Shown here in pieces: positions 1 through 64,000 of a stretch of DNA of 64,000 bases. Numbering within the stretch: position 1 is the stretch's first letter; every line of letters starts with the position of its first letter. The position numbers and the translations under genes were made by a program. Origin of the DNA: Amorphochlora amoebiformis (taxonomy: Eukaryota > Cercozoa > Chlorarachniophyceae); NCBI GenBank assembly GCA_054601695.1, contig BAAHQB010000002.1:372001-436000 (forward strand), given 5' to 3'. The notes beneath the pieces are model-generated. The model made no database searches and was not told where the DNA came from. It saw only the letters and a program-made list of their open reading frames with translations.

Positions 1-309
1 ATACCGTTTGGATTACTCCACTTGGATTATTACTAATTTGGTACAAAGTGGGTATGTCATACAGATTATCCTAGAATCTTCGCCAAGAATTCTGGAGCGT
101 GACACCGCGTGATGTCACGCCTGGTACCCAGATGTATGAAACCACACTACCACCGGGTAGTTCCGATTAGAACCAGTTAGTGTGGATGAGGAGATCTCCG
201 GCAATCTCTAGAATCTCCAGCAATCTCCACATACCTATGACTATGTTTTCATATTCCATCTGTATCTTATGTAGCCGCGCCCTCTCATGCTATTCATATT
301 ACTATTCTA
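1..309. repeat. Dispersed non-coding repeat, left edge of window
   Basis: Non-microsatellite island cut by the window edge and ended on the right by a TA array. It contains a segment (about 95-125, GGAGCGTGACA followed by CGTGAT) that recurs at about 46600-46625, and an ATCTCC-rich stretch (195-230) resembling 17920-17955. No open frame of coding character was seen. Gene A continues leftwards beyond this point, so the island probably lies in one of its introns. Confidence 0.5.
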
Positions 310-389
310 GAAATATATATATATATATATATATATACATTTGATTTTAATACACACACACATACACACACACATACACACACACACTC

Positions 390-421
<32 letters not shown>

Positions 422-441
422 TTTCTTATATATACACACAC

Positions 442-516
<75 letters not shown>

Positions 517-677
517 CAGTGTTGGATATAATATGAGAGTTCTAATGAGCATGGATATACCATGTGAATCGTATCCTGGCTTTCGACGCTCGGTTTTCTA
601 CCCTTTCGGATTATGCTCGCTAATTACATAATAAATATATGGTTACATTTACATCTACACATATATGTTAGCATATA

Positions 678-711
<34 letters not shown>

Positions 712-966
712 AATATACATATTATATGTAAAATATATGCATATCTATATGTACGTACGTATGTATACATGTATAAAATGTGTACGCATGTCCATACGTA
801 TTATGTATGTGTATGTATGTGTATGTATGTGTGTGTATGTATGTGTGTAGAAATCTGTGCCCATAATTATATATTGATACATGATATTTTCATGTATCTA
901 ATATATATATATATATATATAATATAGATATATATCTATATTATATATGTTATATATATATATATG

Positions 967-1020
<54 letters not shown>

Positions 1021-1051
1021 ATATATATATATATACATATATGTGTATATA

Positions 1052-1139
<88 letters not shown>

Positions 1140-1150
1140 CATACACACAT

Positions 1151-1208
<58 letters not shown>

Positions 1209-1258
1209 TTATACATACATACACACATACACACACAAACACATACACACACACACAC

Positions 1259-1293
<35 letters not shown>

Positions 1294-1340
1294 TATATAT
1301 ACAGTATATATATAGTATATATTTATAAATATATATATAT
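310..1340. repeat. TA/CA microsatellite block
   Basis: Long runs of TA with CA/TG and TACA variants, interrupted only by a short mixed piece at about 515-650. All frames read here are simple Y/I/H/T/C/V translations. It lies 3' of a gene A exon on the minus strand and is best read as intron. Confidence 0.9.
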
Positions 1341-1354
1341 AAAATGCAATATAC

Positions 1355-7190
<5,836 letters not shown>

Positions 7191-7249
7191 TTCCTCGTCG
7201 AAGGGGAGGAAAACTGGTGCCGAGAAAGCTTCTTAATCGTGTTGGGACT

Positions 7250-8310
7250 GACCCGTTTGGTTTGTCGCCTTCGTTGGCGTGTGTCAGTGAAAACGTGAGC
7301 CCGGTCAACCTTGTCAAGCATTCTTACGATGGACCACGTGTCATTATTAGAGGGTTGAACCGTAGACGTTCTAAATTTAAATCGCTTTTCTCCTGACATT
7401 CCACGTTTCGATAATTTAAAAAAATAGCGTCGCGCGAGCCACTTCCGTCAAGTCCACTAATTGGAGTCTCCCCACGAACAAAGAGGCCGTCGAAAAATCA
7501 ACAAGGGCCAATGCTAATGGCCTCGCTGCAGCCGCTATCATGCAAGAGTACGATTTCCCGAAAAACTTCCAGCGTATAACGCGGGGTCAAGTCCAGAACA
7601 AGATGTGCACAATCCGTAAGGACATGAAGAAGGGGAAGAAGCTTCTGGGGTTGAAAATGACTTCTACACTCCATCCACCAAGAAGTGCAAGCTGCTCCCG
7701 TCTGCTCTGTTCGCTGGTCTCTCTGATGACGATATTGTCCTCCTGGAAGTGCCAATGACCTGCCGGCTGCACAAGAAACCAATCTCGTCTGCGCCAGTGG
7801 TGTCAAGTACATCTACCAAATTTTTCCCACGTCCGAGGCCACCCCACAAATCAAGGTTGCACGCCCTCCAATCTACAGTGGATGGAGTTTTATACGGGGT
7901 GCTGATCTATGAGCTTTTGGCCATCGACCCCTTCTATTACTCCAAGAGCATCTTCACCGTTACTGGCTTGGCTACGGCTAGCAAGAAAAACTCCAGCACC
8001 GACATGAAGGCAAAGGCTAACCTACGTAGAAAGATCCTTGCCTATAGCTTAGAGGAATTTCGCGGTGTAGTCAAGCAGATGACGGCCACGAACGTCGACA
8101 CCGACAGCTACAACATCATCAAGCACAAGATCGTGGCTCCTGTCGGTGCTCTCGGGACTCCAGATGCGGTCGCATTGTGCGAAACCGCTCATGATGAGAT
8201 GGACTGGTCGATCGTGCGCTGGCAGCTGCGCCCGTATATCGACCTGCAGATATTAAGAAATCATACCCACACATTGATGTTGGATATGTGGACGGCGTGT
8301 CCTCTTCTCT
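7250..8310 (+). pseudogene. Frameshifted coding-like region of unknown origin
   Basis: Successive plus-strand frames carry protein-like sequence but no single frame spans the region. First stretch: about 7225-7398 (tag NLVKHSYDGPRVIIRGLN). Then about 7430-7650 (tags LAAAAIMQEYDFPKNFQR, IRKDMKKGKKLLG). Then a frame change at the G run near 7648 into LFAGLSDDDIVLLE. Another near 7745 into ASGVKYIYQIFPTSEATPQI. Another near 7885 into LLAIDPFYYSKSIFTVTGLA, running to 8310 (tag CETAHDEMDWSIVRWQLRPY). The frame changes are adjacent, leaving no room for introns. Composition is ordinary and unlike the surrounding repeats. It lies between genes A and B on the opposite strand. I do not recognise the family; a decayed mobile-element or captured gene is possible. 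Confidence 0.5.
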
Positions 8311-8311
8311 C

Positions 8312-8978
8312 TCTCCCCTGACCCCGATCTCTGTCTGTTTCTTTCTCTCCCCCCCGCAGTGGCTCGCACGTATGTTTAATTCCGTGATATCTTTGATCTT
8401 CGGAATGCATATCAAGTTACCGTACACGTAATGTGACAAATTGATATTATCATTGCTCTGTCTTAGTATATGTTTAAATTTATATATAAATACCGTTTAA
8501 ATTTATAGTATTCTACTAATAATTAGTAATTACCTCTAGTGTATATAGAATGTTCTACTAGTGATATATATATATATATATCTGTGTGTTATACATATAA
8601 CATCTACAACTTATGAGACATAGATCATAGACATATAAATATTTTGTAATATCTAGATATATCATCCAAGTATACATACATACATTATCATTGAATAATC
8701 AAGCATATACTGCCGTATATAATTTTAGATAATTATCAGTTACACTTACATATACTAAGATTAGTCTAGTTAGTATAAATTTACACCATAATCTACACTG
8801 GTAGATCTAATATATACACCCAAGACACTAGACACCTCTAGACCTAGACATATTGCCATGATACCGAAATATTCAATTTTAATGTTGGACCGGGTACTAA
8901 TGGGTACTAAAACTTCCAGTTCGAGTAGTTAGAGCCAACTGCAAACATTTACTCACTGCAGCGCTAATCATTAGTGAT
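8312..8978. other. Intergenic, AT-rich, nothing assigned
   Basis: AT-rich mixed sequence downstream of the gene B stop codon (TAG at 8979-8981 on minus). Contains GGACCGGGTACTAATGGGTA near 8888, reminiscent of the ACCGGGTAC repeat at 46650. No ORF of coding character and no clear poly(A) signal were recognised. Confidence 0.6.
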
Positions 8979-51672
<42,694 letters not shown>

Positions 51673-51738
51673 CTAATTATTCGTCAATTTTGTTTCATAT
51701 GAATGAAATATTTACGCTGTATATATATTTATATATTG

Positions 51739-51836
<98 letters not shown>

Positions 51837-51841
51837 ATATA

Positions 51842-52412
<571 letters not shown>

Positions 52413-52450
52413 TTTAGATATTTACGTGATAATTTATTTATCCATGTGTG

Positions 52451-52505
<55 letters not shown>

Positions 52506-52599
52506 AATATATATATATTATGTATTTATGTATGTTTTTTTTGGATGGGAGCATTGTATTCGGGGTGTGTGTGTGTGTATGTATGAATTCTGCATGTTT

Positions 52600-52672
<73 letters not shown>

Positions 52673-52803
52673 GTGTGTGTGTGTATGTGTGTGTATGTAA
52701 ATATGCAGATTTCATACACACACACACACACACCGAACATAATGCTCACCCTACTAAAAACAACACTGAAACCCAACCCTTCTTATGGAAAAAAATAATT
52801 TCA

Positions 52804-53660
52804 ATGTCCTCACACACCAATAATCCGGATATTGCGCCCACGACCCTCGTTTTCCTCGACAAAGATCCCAACACCGCCCTGAGACACGCATCAAAAGTAG
52901 TCAAGCAAAAATTTCGTATAATAATTCACGCTACACTCCCTTTAGGCGGCAAACATGCACGTTCACATATTTAGAGAGGTTTACGTGGGCCGAGATAATG
53001 TATTCCGGTTAGCTGAATACGTGCACGAGTGTTTACAAAAGAAGGTGATGCAATAAGCTTCTTCTGTGGACGTGTATCGGAGGAAGGGTTGACAAAATTG
53101 AAACCTCTTTTGAGAGGGGGGTGAAGAGGAGTGGGAAAGCGCCAGAAGAAGGATCGCCGCAATAACACCCAGCTTCGGCCTCCAGATGGCCATGTCAGGA
53201 AGGTTTGGGCGCCATTGTGTATAGGTCAAGGATATTTCTGTTGCAATATCCTAATATCCTATCTTGGATATTTAGATTTTCTAAAATAAGTCGGCTGAAA
53301 TGGCAAATACGGGTGACTGCGGTGGGGAAGCGAGGCGTGCGATTTGACGCTATTTATGATGGTAGAGAACATTTACTTCCAGAAAAACTCATCAAAATTT
53401 ATCACACATCCTGAAATCCCTGCTGGATATTCGGGGGAAACCGAATTATATTTTCAAATCGCTCGGTGTCGGGCTTCCGCATGGAGTGATTGCTAAAACT
53501 GCTAATACCATCCATTCTTTGAGTATACTGAGTCATTCCGATTCAGAGAGCACTTATATATTAAATACATCACGTTTATTAGAAAAATTTGTGTTGCACG
53601 ATCGAACACGGTACATCAATATTAGTAATATTATACTACTATCGGACTCTGATTAATTAG
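52804..53660 (+). pseudogene. Coding-like fragments, unassigned
   Basis: Three plus-strand pieces of ordinary composition: 52804-52974 (tags PTTLVFLDKDPNTALRHASK, FRIIIHATLPLGG), about 53320-53414 (GVRFDAIYDGREHLLPEKL) and about 53408-53656 (PNYIFKSLGVGLPHGVIAKT, LLEKFVLHDRTRYINIS). The last two overlap in different frames, as after a frameshift. The minus strand at 52981-53229 also opens with a hydrophobic run (VIAAILLLALSHSSS). I cannot decide between decayed gene, exons of an unrecognised gene and chance. The 5' end of gene B is expected in this area. Confidence 0.35.
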
Positions 53661-54125
53661 ATTAGACATATATATAATTAATGTGTATCTACTAGCTAGG
53701 CTAAGCTAGTGCATACCATGAATATTTCTGACCGCTAACAATGGCATTGCTATAGTTGCTATATCTAGTATATCCATATATAAGTAGTATTCTTATTATT
53801 GTCATAGAGTTAGTTACTACAAAATTCATATGGTAGCGCTTTCAAAAGCCTACTACAAAATCACCGTCGTGGCGTACATTTATGTGTTAAATCCTAGTCA
53901 GATATATCTAGTATCTAGAGTATTGCACTGGCGTTAGTTTTCATAAAAATATCAAATATACATTCCGAGTGAAGATTATTCTTCTCCAGTGGCGCGTATC
54001 ATGCGACATGAATTCATAATCAACGTGTCTATCTTGGATTTCGATCATGAGCAATACAGTTTGGACAAACTCGGATGTGTAGCGTGTGGTCTCGTTGTGT
54101 AAGTATGCAGTTTTTTTAACTTTGT
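53661..54125. other. AT-rich spacer and probable 3' UTR of the protease gene
   Basis: Mixed AT-rich sequence. The part next to 54126 lies directly 3' of the protease stop codon on the same strand and probably includes its untranslated end. No other feature seen. Confidence 0.5.
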
Positions 54126-54392
54126 TTAGTTTTTTTTTGCCGAAATGCACATGTTATCCGAGTCAAACTGCACGAGGTACTCGTCAAAGAAAGGTTGTCC
54201 TAGAATGAAAACCTCTTGTCCGTTGACGTCAAGATCAGTCACCCAGGGTGTGCATCTGCCTCCCTCGTTTTCGTACCATTTTTCAATATCGATTGTCTTG
54301 CCGTTGGACATGACGAACTTGATGGGTCCAGACTGAGGATATAGAATTCATATCGAAGTTATCATATATGTATAACAAAGATATATGTATAC

Positions 54393-54446
<54 letters not shown>

Positions 54447-54472
54447 TGTGTGTGTGTGTGTATGTATGTATA

Positions 54473-54568
<96 letters not shown>

Positions 54569-55593
54569 TATATATATATGTATATATATATATATGTATA
54601 TAATACATATGCGCATGTGTGTGTGTGGAACGTATTCTTGACCTCGCAAAGGTTGGGAATCTGCTGAAGACGCTCAATTACAGCAGCCGGCATCGTAAGG
54701 ATGCTGGTGCCAGTGTCAAACACGACTACCCTTTTGGCGTAGGACTTTTGTGTCTCAGCGCGCACGGCCGAGAGGTTAAAGCCAAACTCATCAAATGGGT
54801 CGAATGCAGACTTGTGCAACTTATTCGTGTAGAATAGGCTATTGCCGGCAACAATGATGTCCTTTAGTGGGGATTGCCAGTAGTAAGGCTCGTCCACCTT
54901 GAACGACATAGCGCCCTCGATAGGCGCCATGCCTAACGACATGGAGGCCTAAGTAAATAGAACATGTTAACACGAATAGTACATGAGAACAAAAGTGGTC
55001 TTTAAGCTTCTTTTCACCTCGCCCTTGAAACTGAAGGTGAGCGTTTTGTAGCGCAGGTTAGAATGGTTGATGTTTGCAAGCAGGGATGGCTCCACTGCCT
55101 TTTCGTTGACATCTTTGCATTCACGGTAATTCATAGGGAATGCAATCCCGCAGATGCCGTCAAATGCGAGCTGAAACACCGAGTCTCCGTCTGTTTTCTC
55201 GATCAATCCGAACCCAGCACCTCGGAGGACAAATTCTCCTATCGAGATGTCGGCAACACCTAGCCTGCCCTCGAGAGCGCCAGTACCGTAATGGACCGAC
55301 TGCTTGCAAGGGGTTTTAACGTAAGTGGTCTTTTGGCCATACTTAACGGCCATCTTTTCGTCAAAGATGGATCCCTTGTGATCCTCAGAGCACAGAGAAC
55401 TGAACACCCAAGGCGTGGACGAGCCGGAGTCGTAAATCACTGACAGGTCTTGGCCTAGGTGATATGTCTCAGTATGTTGTGGAAAACACAGATGTAAATA
55501 TTTCGTAACAATAAATACGAAAGCAAGGAAAATACTCTGGTTATGCATATACATACACATAGTATATGGACATATATGTAATATATCTATGTT

Positions 55594-55635
<42 letters not shown>

Positions 55636-56049
55636 CATGTGACATATGTTATATGCATATATGCAAATGAATGTAAATATGTAGTGTGCAGGTAGATTTT
55701 CTAATGAAGCATTTAATACAGGTTACTAACCGTCAATCTGCAGTGAGCCCGTGTACTCAGCCTGATGATCAGTAAGTTTGATCTTGTAGTCTTTGTACGG
55801 CACGGGATCGTAGATCAAGACTCTTCTCTTTGCGAGAGAGTGGCGACGCTTGAGCGCCATAATACGCCTCTTCCTTCTAGCTTCATGATCCGGAGCCAGT
55901 GAGAGTTTTGTGGTGTAAAGGCTGTCGTCAACACTCTCCTTGATAAGGGAGGAAGCATTATCCGATATCTGAGGATTCAGCTTGCGCTGACGGAAGGTGC
56001 CAGATGCAAGGCAGCTGCATAGCAAGAGAAGATGACTGACTAGTTGCAT
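54126..56049 (-). CDS. Pepsin-like aspartic protease (family A1), secreted or endolysosomal, 4 exons
   Basis: Exons: 55731-56049, 55018-55454, 54643-54948, 54126-54332; phases 1, 0, 0; introns of 276, 69 and 310 nt with GT-AG ends, two of them TA-rich. They join to 422 residues plus stop. Residues 1-17 ([17 protein letters not shown]) are a signal peptide. A basic propeptide follows with RRKRR and [10 protein letters not shown], likely processing sites. First catalytic motif DSGSS at 115-119 (Ser in place of the commoner Thr), flap tyrosine in HYGTG at about 162, second catalytic motif FDTGTS with Asp about 330, and the C-terminal [13 protein letters not shown] typical of A1 proteases. Both catalytic aspartates are present, so an active endopeptidase is expected. 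Substrate unknown. It is divergent to gene D, 233 bp from that gene's first ATG. Confidence 0.92.
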
Positions 56050-56282
56050 GTAAATTCTTGGCTATCGATTAAATCGACGAGATTGAGCTGGCTCTTTATT
56101 GTGTGTCCCTTGGAAGTTGCAGATAGGAGGAAGGCGTGGCGAGCTGGGAACAGCGGTGATCTGCTTTGATCTGAAACGTTTAATGCCATAATAATACCGA
56201 GGCACGGCAGCAACGGGTACTAACACCCTTATTCGGGGGCTCCCCGGAATAGGTGTGACACAGCCCTCAGTTACAGGTTACA
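56050..56282. promoter_or_regulatory. Presumed divergent promoter region
   Basis: Non-repetitive 233-bp spacer between the protease start codon (minus) and the first candidate ATG of gene D (plus). No TATA box or other motif could be assigned with confidence. The role is inferred from position only. Confidence 0.35.
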
Positions 56283-62297
<6,015 letters not shown>

Positions 62298-62370
62298 TAT
62301 ACATCGGTGATATATAGCTCACAAAACTTACATGTGCGGTATATTATGGAATGTATAGAGCTGATATATG

Positions 62371-62401
<31 letters not shown>

Positions 62402-62614
62402 TATATAAATATACATACATATATATATATATATGTATATCATCATGATCTAGATGATATAATTGTATCATTTAACTAGTGTGGCTGATATATACTAATT
62501 AAAAATATATAAAGATATCTAGGATATATATATATATATATATTTACGTACATATACTAGATATACATATGTATATATATATAATATATTTACGTGCATG
62601 TGCTGGATATGTCT

Positions 62615-62653
<39 letters not shown>

Positions 62654-62683
62654 TCAGATAGTATCATCGGATATATCATGATC

Positions 62684-62726
<43 letters not shown>

Positions 62727-63178
62727 AGATATATAGATACACATGTATATACTATAGATATATATGTACATATGTTCACATACTCTAGATACTGTCTTGT
62801 ATCAGTGTATGCCAATGATTGTGAAGTTGCTACTCATGAGTCATGACTAGCATGACTCAGCGAAACTGCCAATAACCTACTACTAGACCTAAATAACTAG
62901 ATAACTAGAATAACCTCTTACAACTAGTGTTACAACTGGTACAACGTTAGTATCTAGAGCATGATCAGATTGAGCCTACGGTAGGACTAGTAGGAATCAT
63001 TTTTTTTAGCGTCGCGTTGCATGGAGAAATTAACGAACTGCACGCTACTTATTAGTTTAATTTGTTTAATTGCCACACTTGCTAGTGTTGAAAATTTTCA
63101 ATTTTCCTACCGGGCCTTATGTCTGATTGAGTAATCTTTTTCTCCGGTTCTCCGGAGATTACGACCATTCCAACTCAG
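62298..63178. other. Spacer between convergent genes
   Basis: TA microsatellites to about 62740, then mixed AT-rich sequence. Gene D ends at 62297 and the coactosin-like gene ends at 63179, so both 3' UTRs should fall here. No RNA gene or ORF recognised. Confidence 0.7.
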
Positions 63179-63850
63179 TTACTTGTTCTCAGGAGCGTAG
63201 AAACCAAGATCAACCTTCTTGCCATCTCCAAATGCGTAGAAGGTAGGCTTGTGAGCACCACCGGCGGCACAAAGACGTTTGACTGCGATAATAATTCAAG
63301 TTAGAGCTCTCAAAGTGCAGCAAATTCATGTTCAGTTACCGATATCCTCAGGGGTAATGTCCTCTGGGCACTCAGCGTCGATCGACAGGGCTACCAACAC
63401 ATCCGATGAGTAGGAACTTTCACGAGTCATCACGAAGTAAGTTATCGTTTAGGCATACCGCATCCTTTGAAGACTTTACTGACCTTCTCCTTACCAGCGA
63501 GACTATCCATTCTCTTCATAGCAGGAACTTCCTTGCCGGTCCAGTTGATCTGGACGAGCTTGGTTCTTACGGACTCGACGTTCGCACGAACGTCAACACC
63601 GTGAACGTTGAGACATGCCCACATGACTCGCTTTGCGTCAAAGCTTTTTACAAGGCCCTCGATACCTAAGATATCATGTCTCATGATCATTTTCGCATCG
63701 CAGCAGTTTTCCTCGTGGCATAATACACAGACCTTCTCCTTCACCAACGAGGGAAAGCTTCTTCTTCTCGAGGCTGACGAGAACCCAGGAGCCCGCCTTA
63801 GAGTCCTTGTTGGTGGCTTTTGTGAAAGCTTCGGCAGTGCTGACACTCAT
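63179..63850 (-). CDS. Coactosin-like ADF-H actin-binding protein, 4 exons
   Basis: Exons 63733-63850, 63455-63665, 63340-63416, 63179-63282, giving 169 residues. Introns 1 and 3 are GT-AG (67 and 57 nt, phase 1). Intron 2 has no in-frame GT-AG solution; GC-AG at 63454-63417 (38 nt, phase 2) keeps the frame. Start MSVSTAEAF; residues 4-25 correspond to the coactosin N-terminal helix and first strand. The KLVQINWTGKEVPAMKR stretch matches the KFALITWIGE..LQRAK core of coactosins, and VKRLCAAGGAHKPTFY matches their C-terminal helix with AGG. Family members (about 140-150 residues) bind F-actin in the cytosol and counter capping or, with partners, stabilise other proteins. The tail GDGKKVDLGFYAPENK is longer than usual. 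Function by homology recognised by eye. Confidence 0.82.
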
Positions 63851-64000
63851 GGTTGTGATGTTTCTCTCGTCTGTGTCGTGTTTTGGATCAGAGCAGAGGG
63901 ATGGTTGAAAATCTTTAATGTATATGGCAGTTATATTTGGCGACAACCCGAGATATTAATAAAAGAGTTTGAATTTGTCGCGCAATTGCACCTCCTTCCA
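63851..64000. other. Upstream region of the coactosin-like gene
   Basis: Mixed sequence directly 5' of the ATG on minus. The frame stays open upstream to another ATG (63946), but the coactosin-like similarity begins at 63850. No promoter motif assigned. Confidence 0.5.

Overview
This is a eukaryotic nuclear window. Protein genes are split into very small GT-AG exons. Introns and spacers are filled with (TA)n/(CA)n/(GA)n microsatellites and with telomere-type repeats (TTAGGG / CCCTAA and variants). I see no rRNA, tRNA or CRISPR. A protist is the most likely source. The TTAGGG-type arrays, intron-dense genes, pepsin-family protease and coactosin-like protein would suit an alveolate such as a Perkinsus relative, but that is inference and not proven here. 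Hundreds of long frames made only of Y, I, T, H, C, V, L, G, N, P or S/R/E are microsatellite translations, not genes.

Layout. 1-309: edge of a dispersed repeat. 1355-7190 (-): gene A, 12 phase-compatible exons, 3' end outside the window. 7250-8310 (+): coding-like stretch broken by frameshifts. 8979-51672 (-): gene B, about 59 exons of 17-90 nt whose splice phases join into one frame of about 945 codons and end at a TAG. Coding sequence is under 7% of its 42.7 kb. 52800-53660: coding-like fragments. 54126-56049 (-): a four-exon pepsin-like aspartic protease. About 56283-62297 (+): gene D, a charged coiled-coil-like protein in at least 8 exons. 63179-63850 (-): a four-exon coactosin-like (ADF-H) actin-binding protein.

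Genes A, B and D are not recognisable as known families by eye. They are supported by exon/phase consistency: for most junctions the donor phase equals the next acceptor phase, and the joined peptides have ordinary composition. The few ambiguous junctions are stated.

The main novelty is intron architecture. (1) Telomere-type repeats sit directly at splice sites. One 1073-nt intron (26096-27168) is essentially only telomeric repeat, begins GTTAGGG and ends GGGTTAG, so the repeat itself supplies the GT and the AG. (2) Many introns contain truncated 'echo' copies of the neighbouring exon edge, separated by TA microsatellite: acceptor-plus-exon-start copies lie upstream of the exon, exon-end-plus-donor copies lie downstream. 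(3) A dispersed element of about 90 bp, always in fixed polarity within telomeric repeat and with two potential hairpins, occurs at least eight times.
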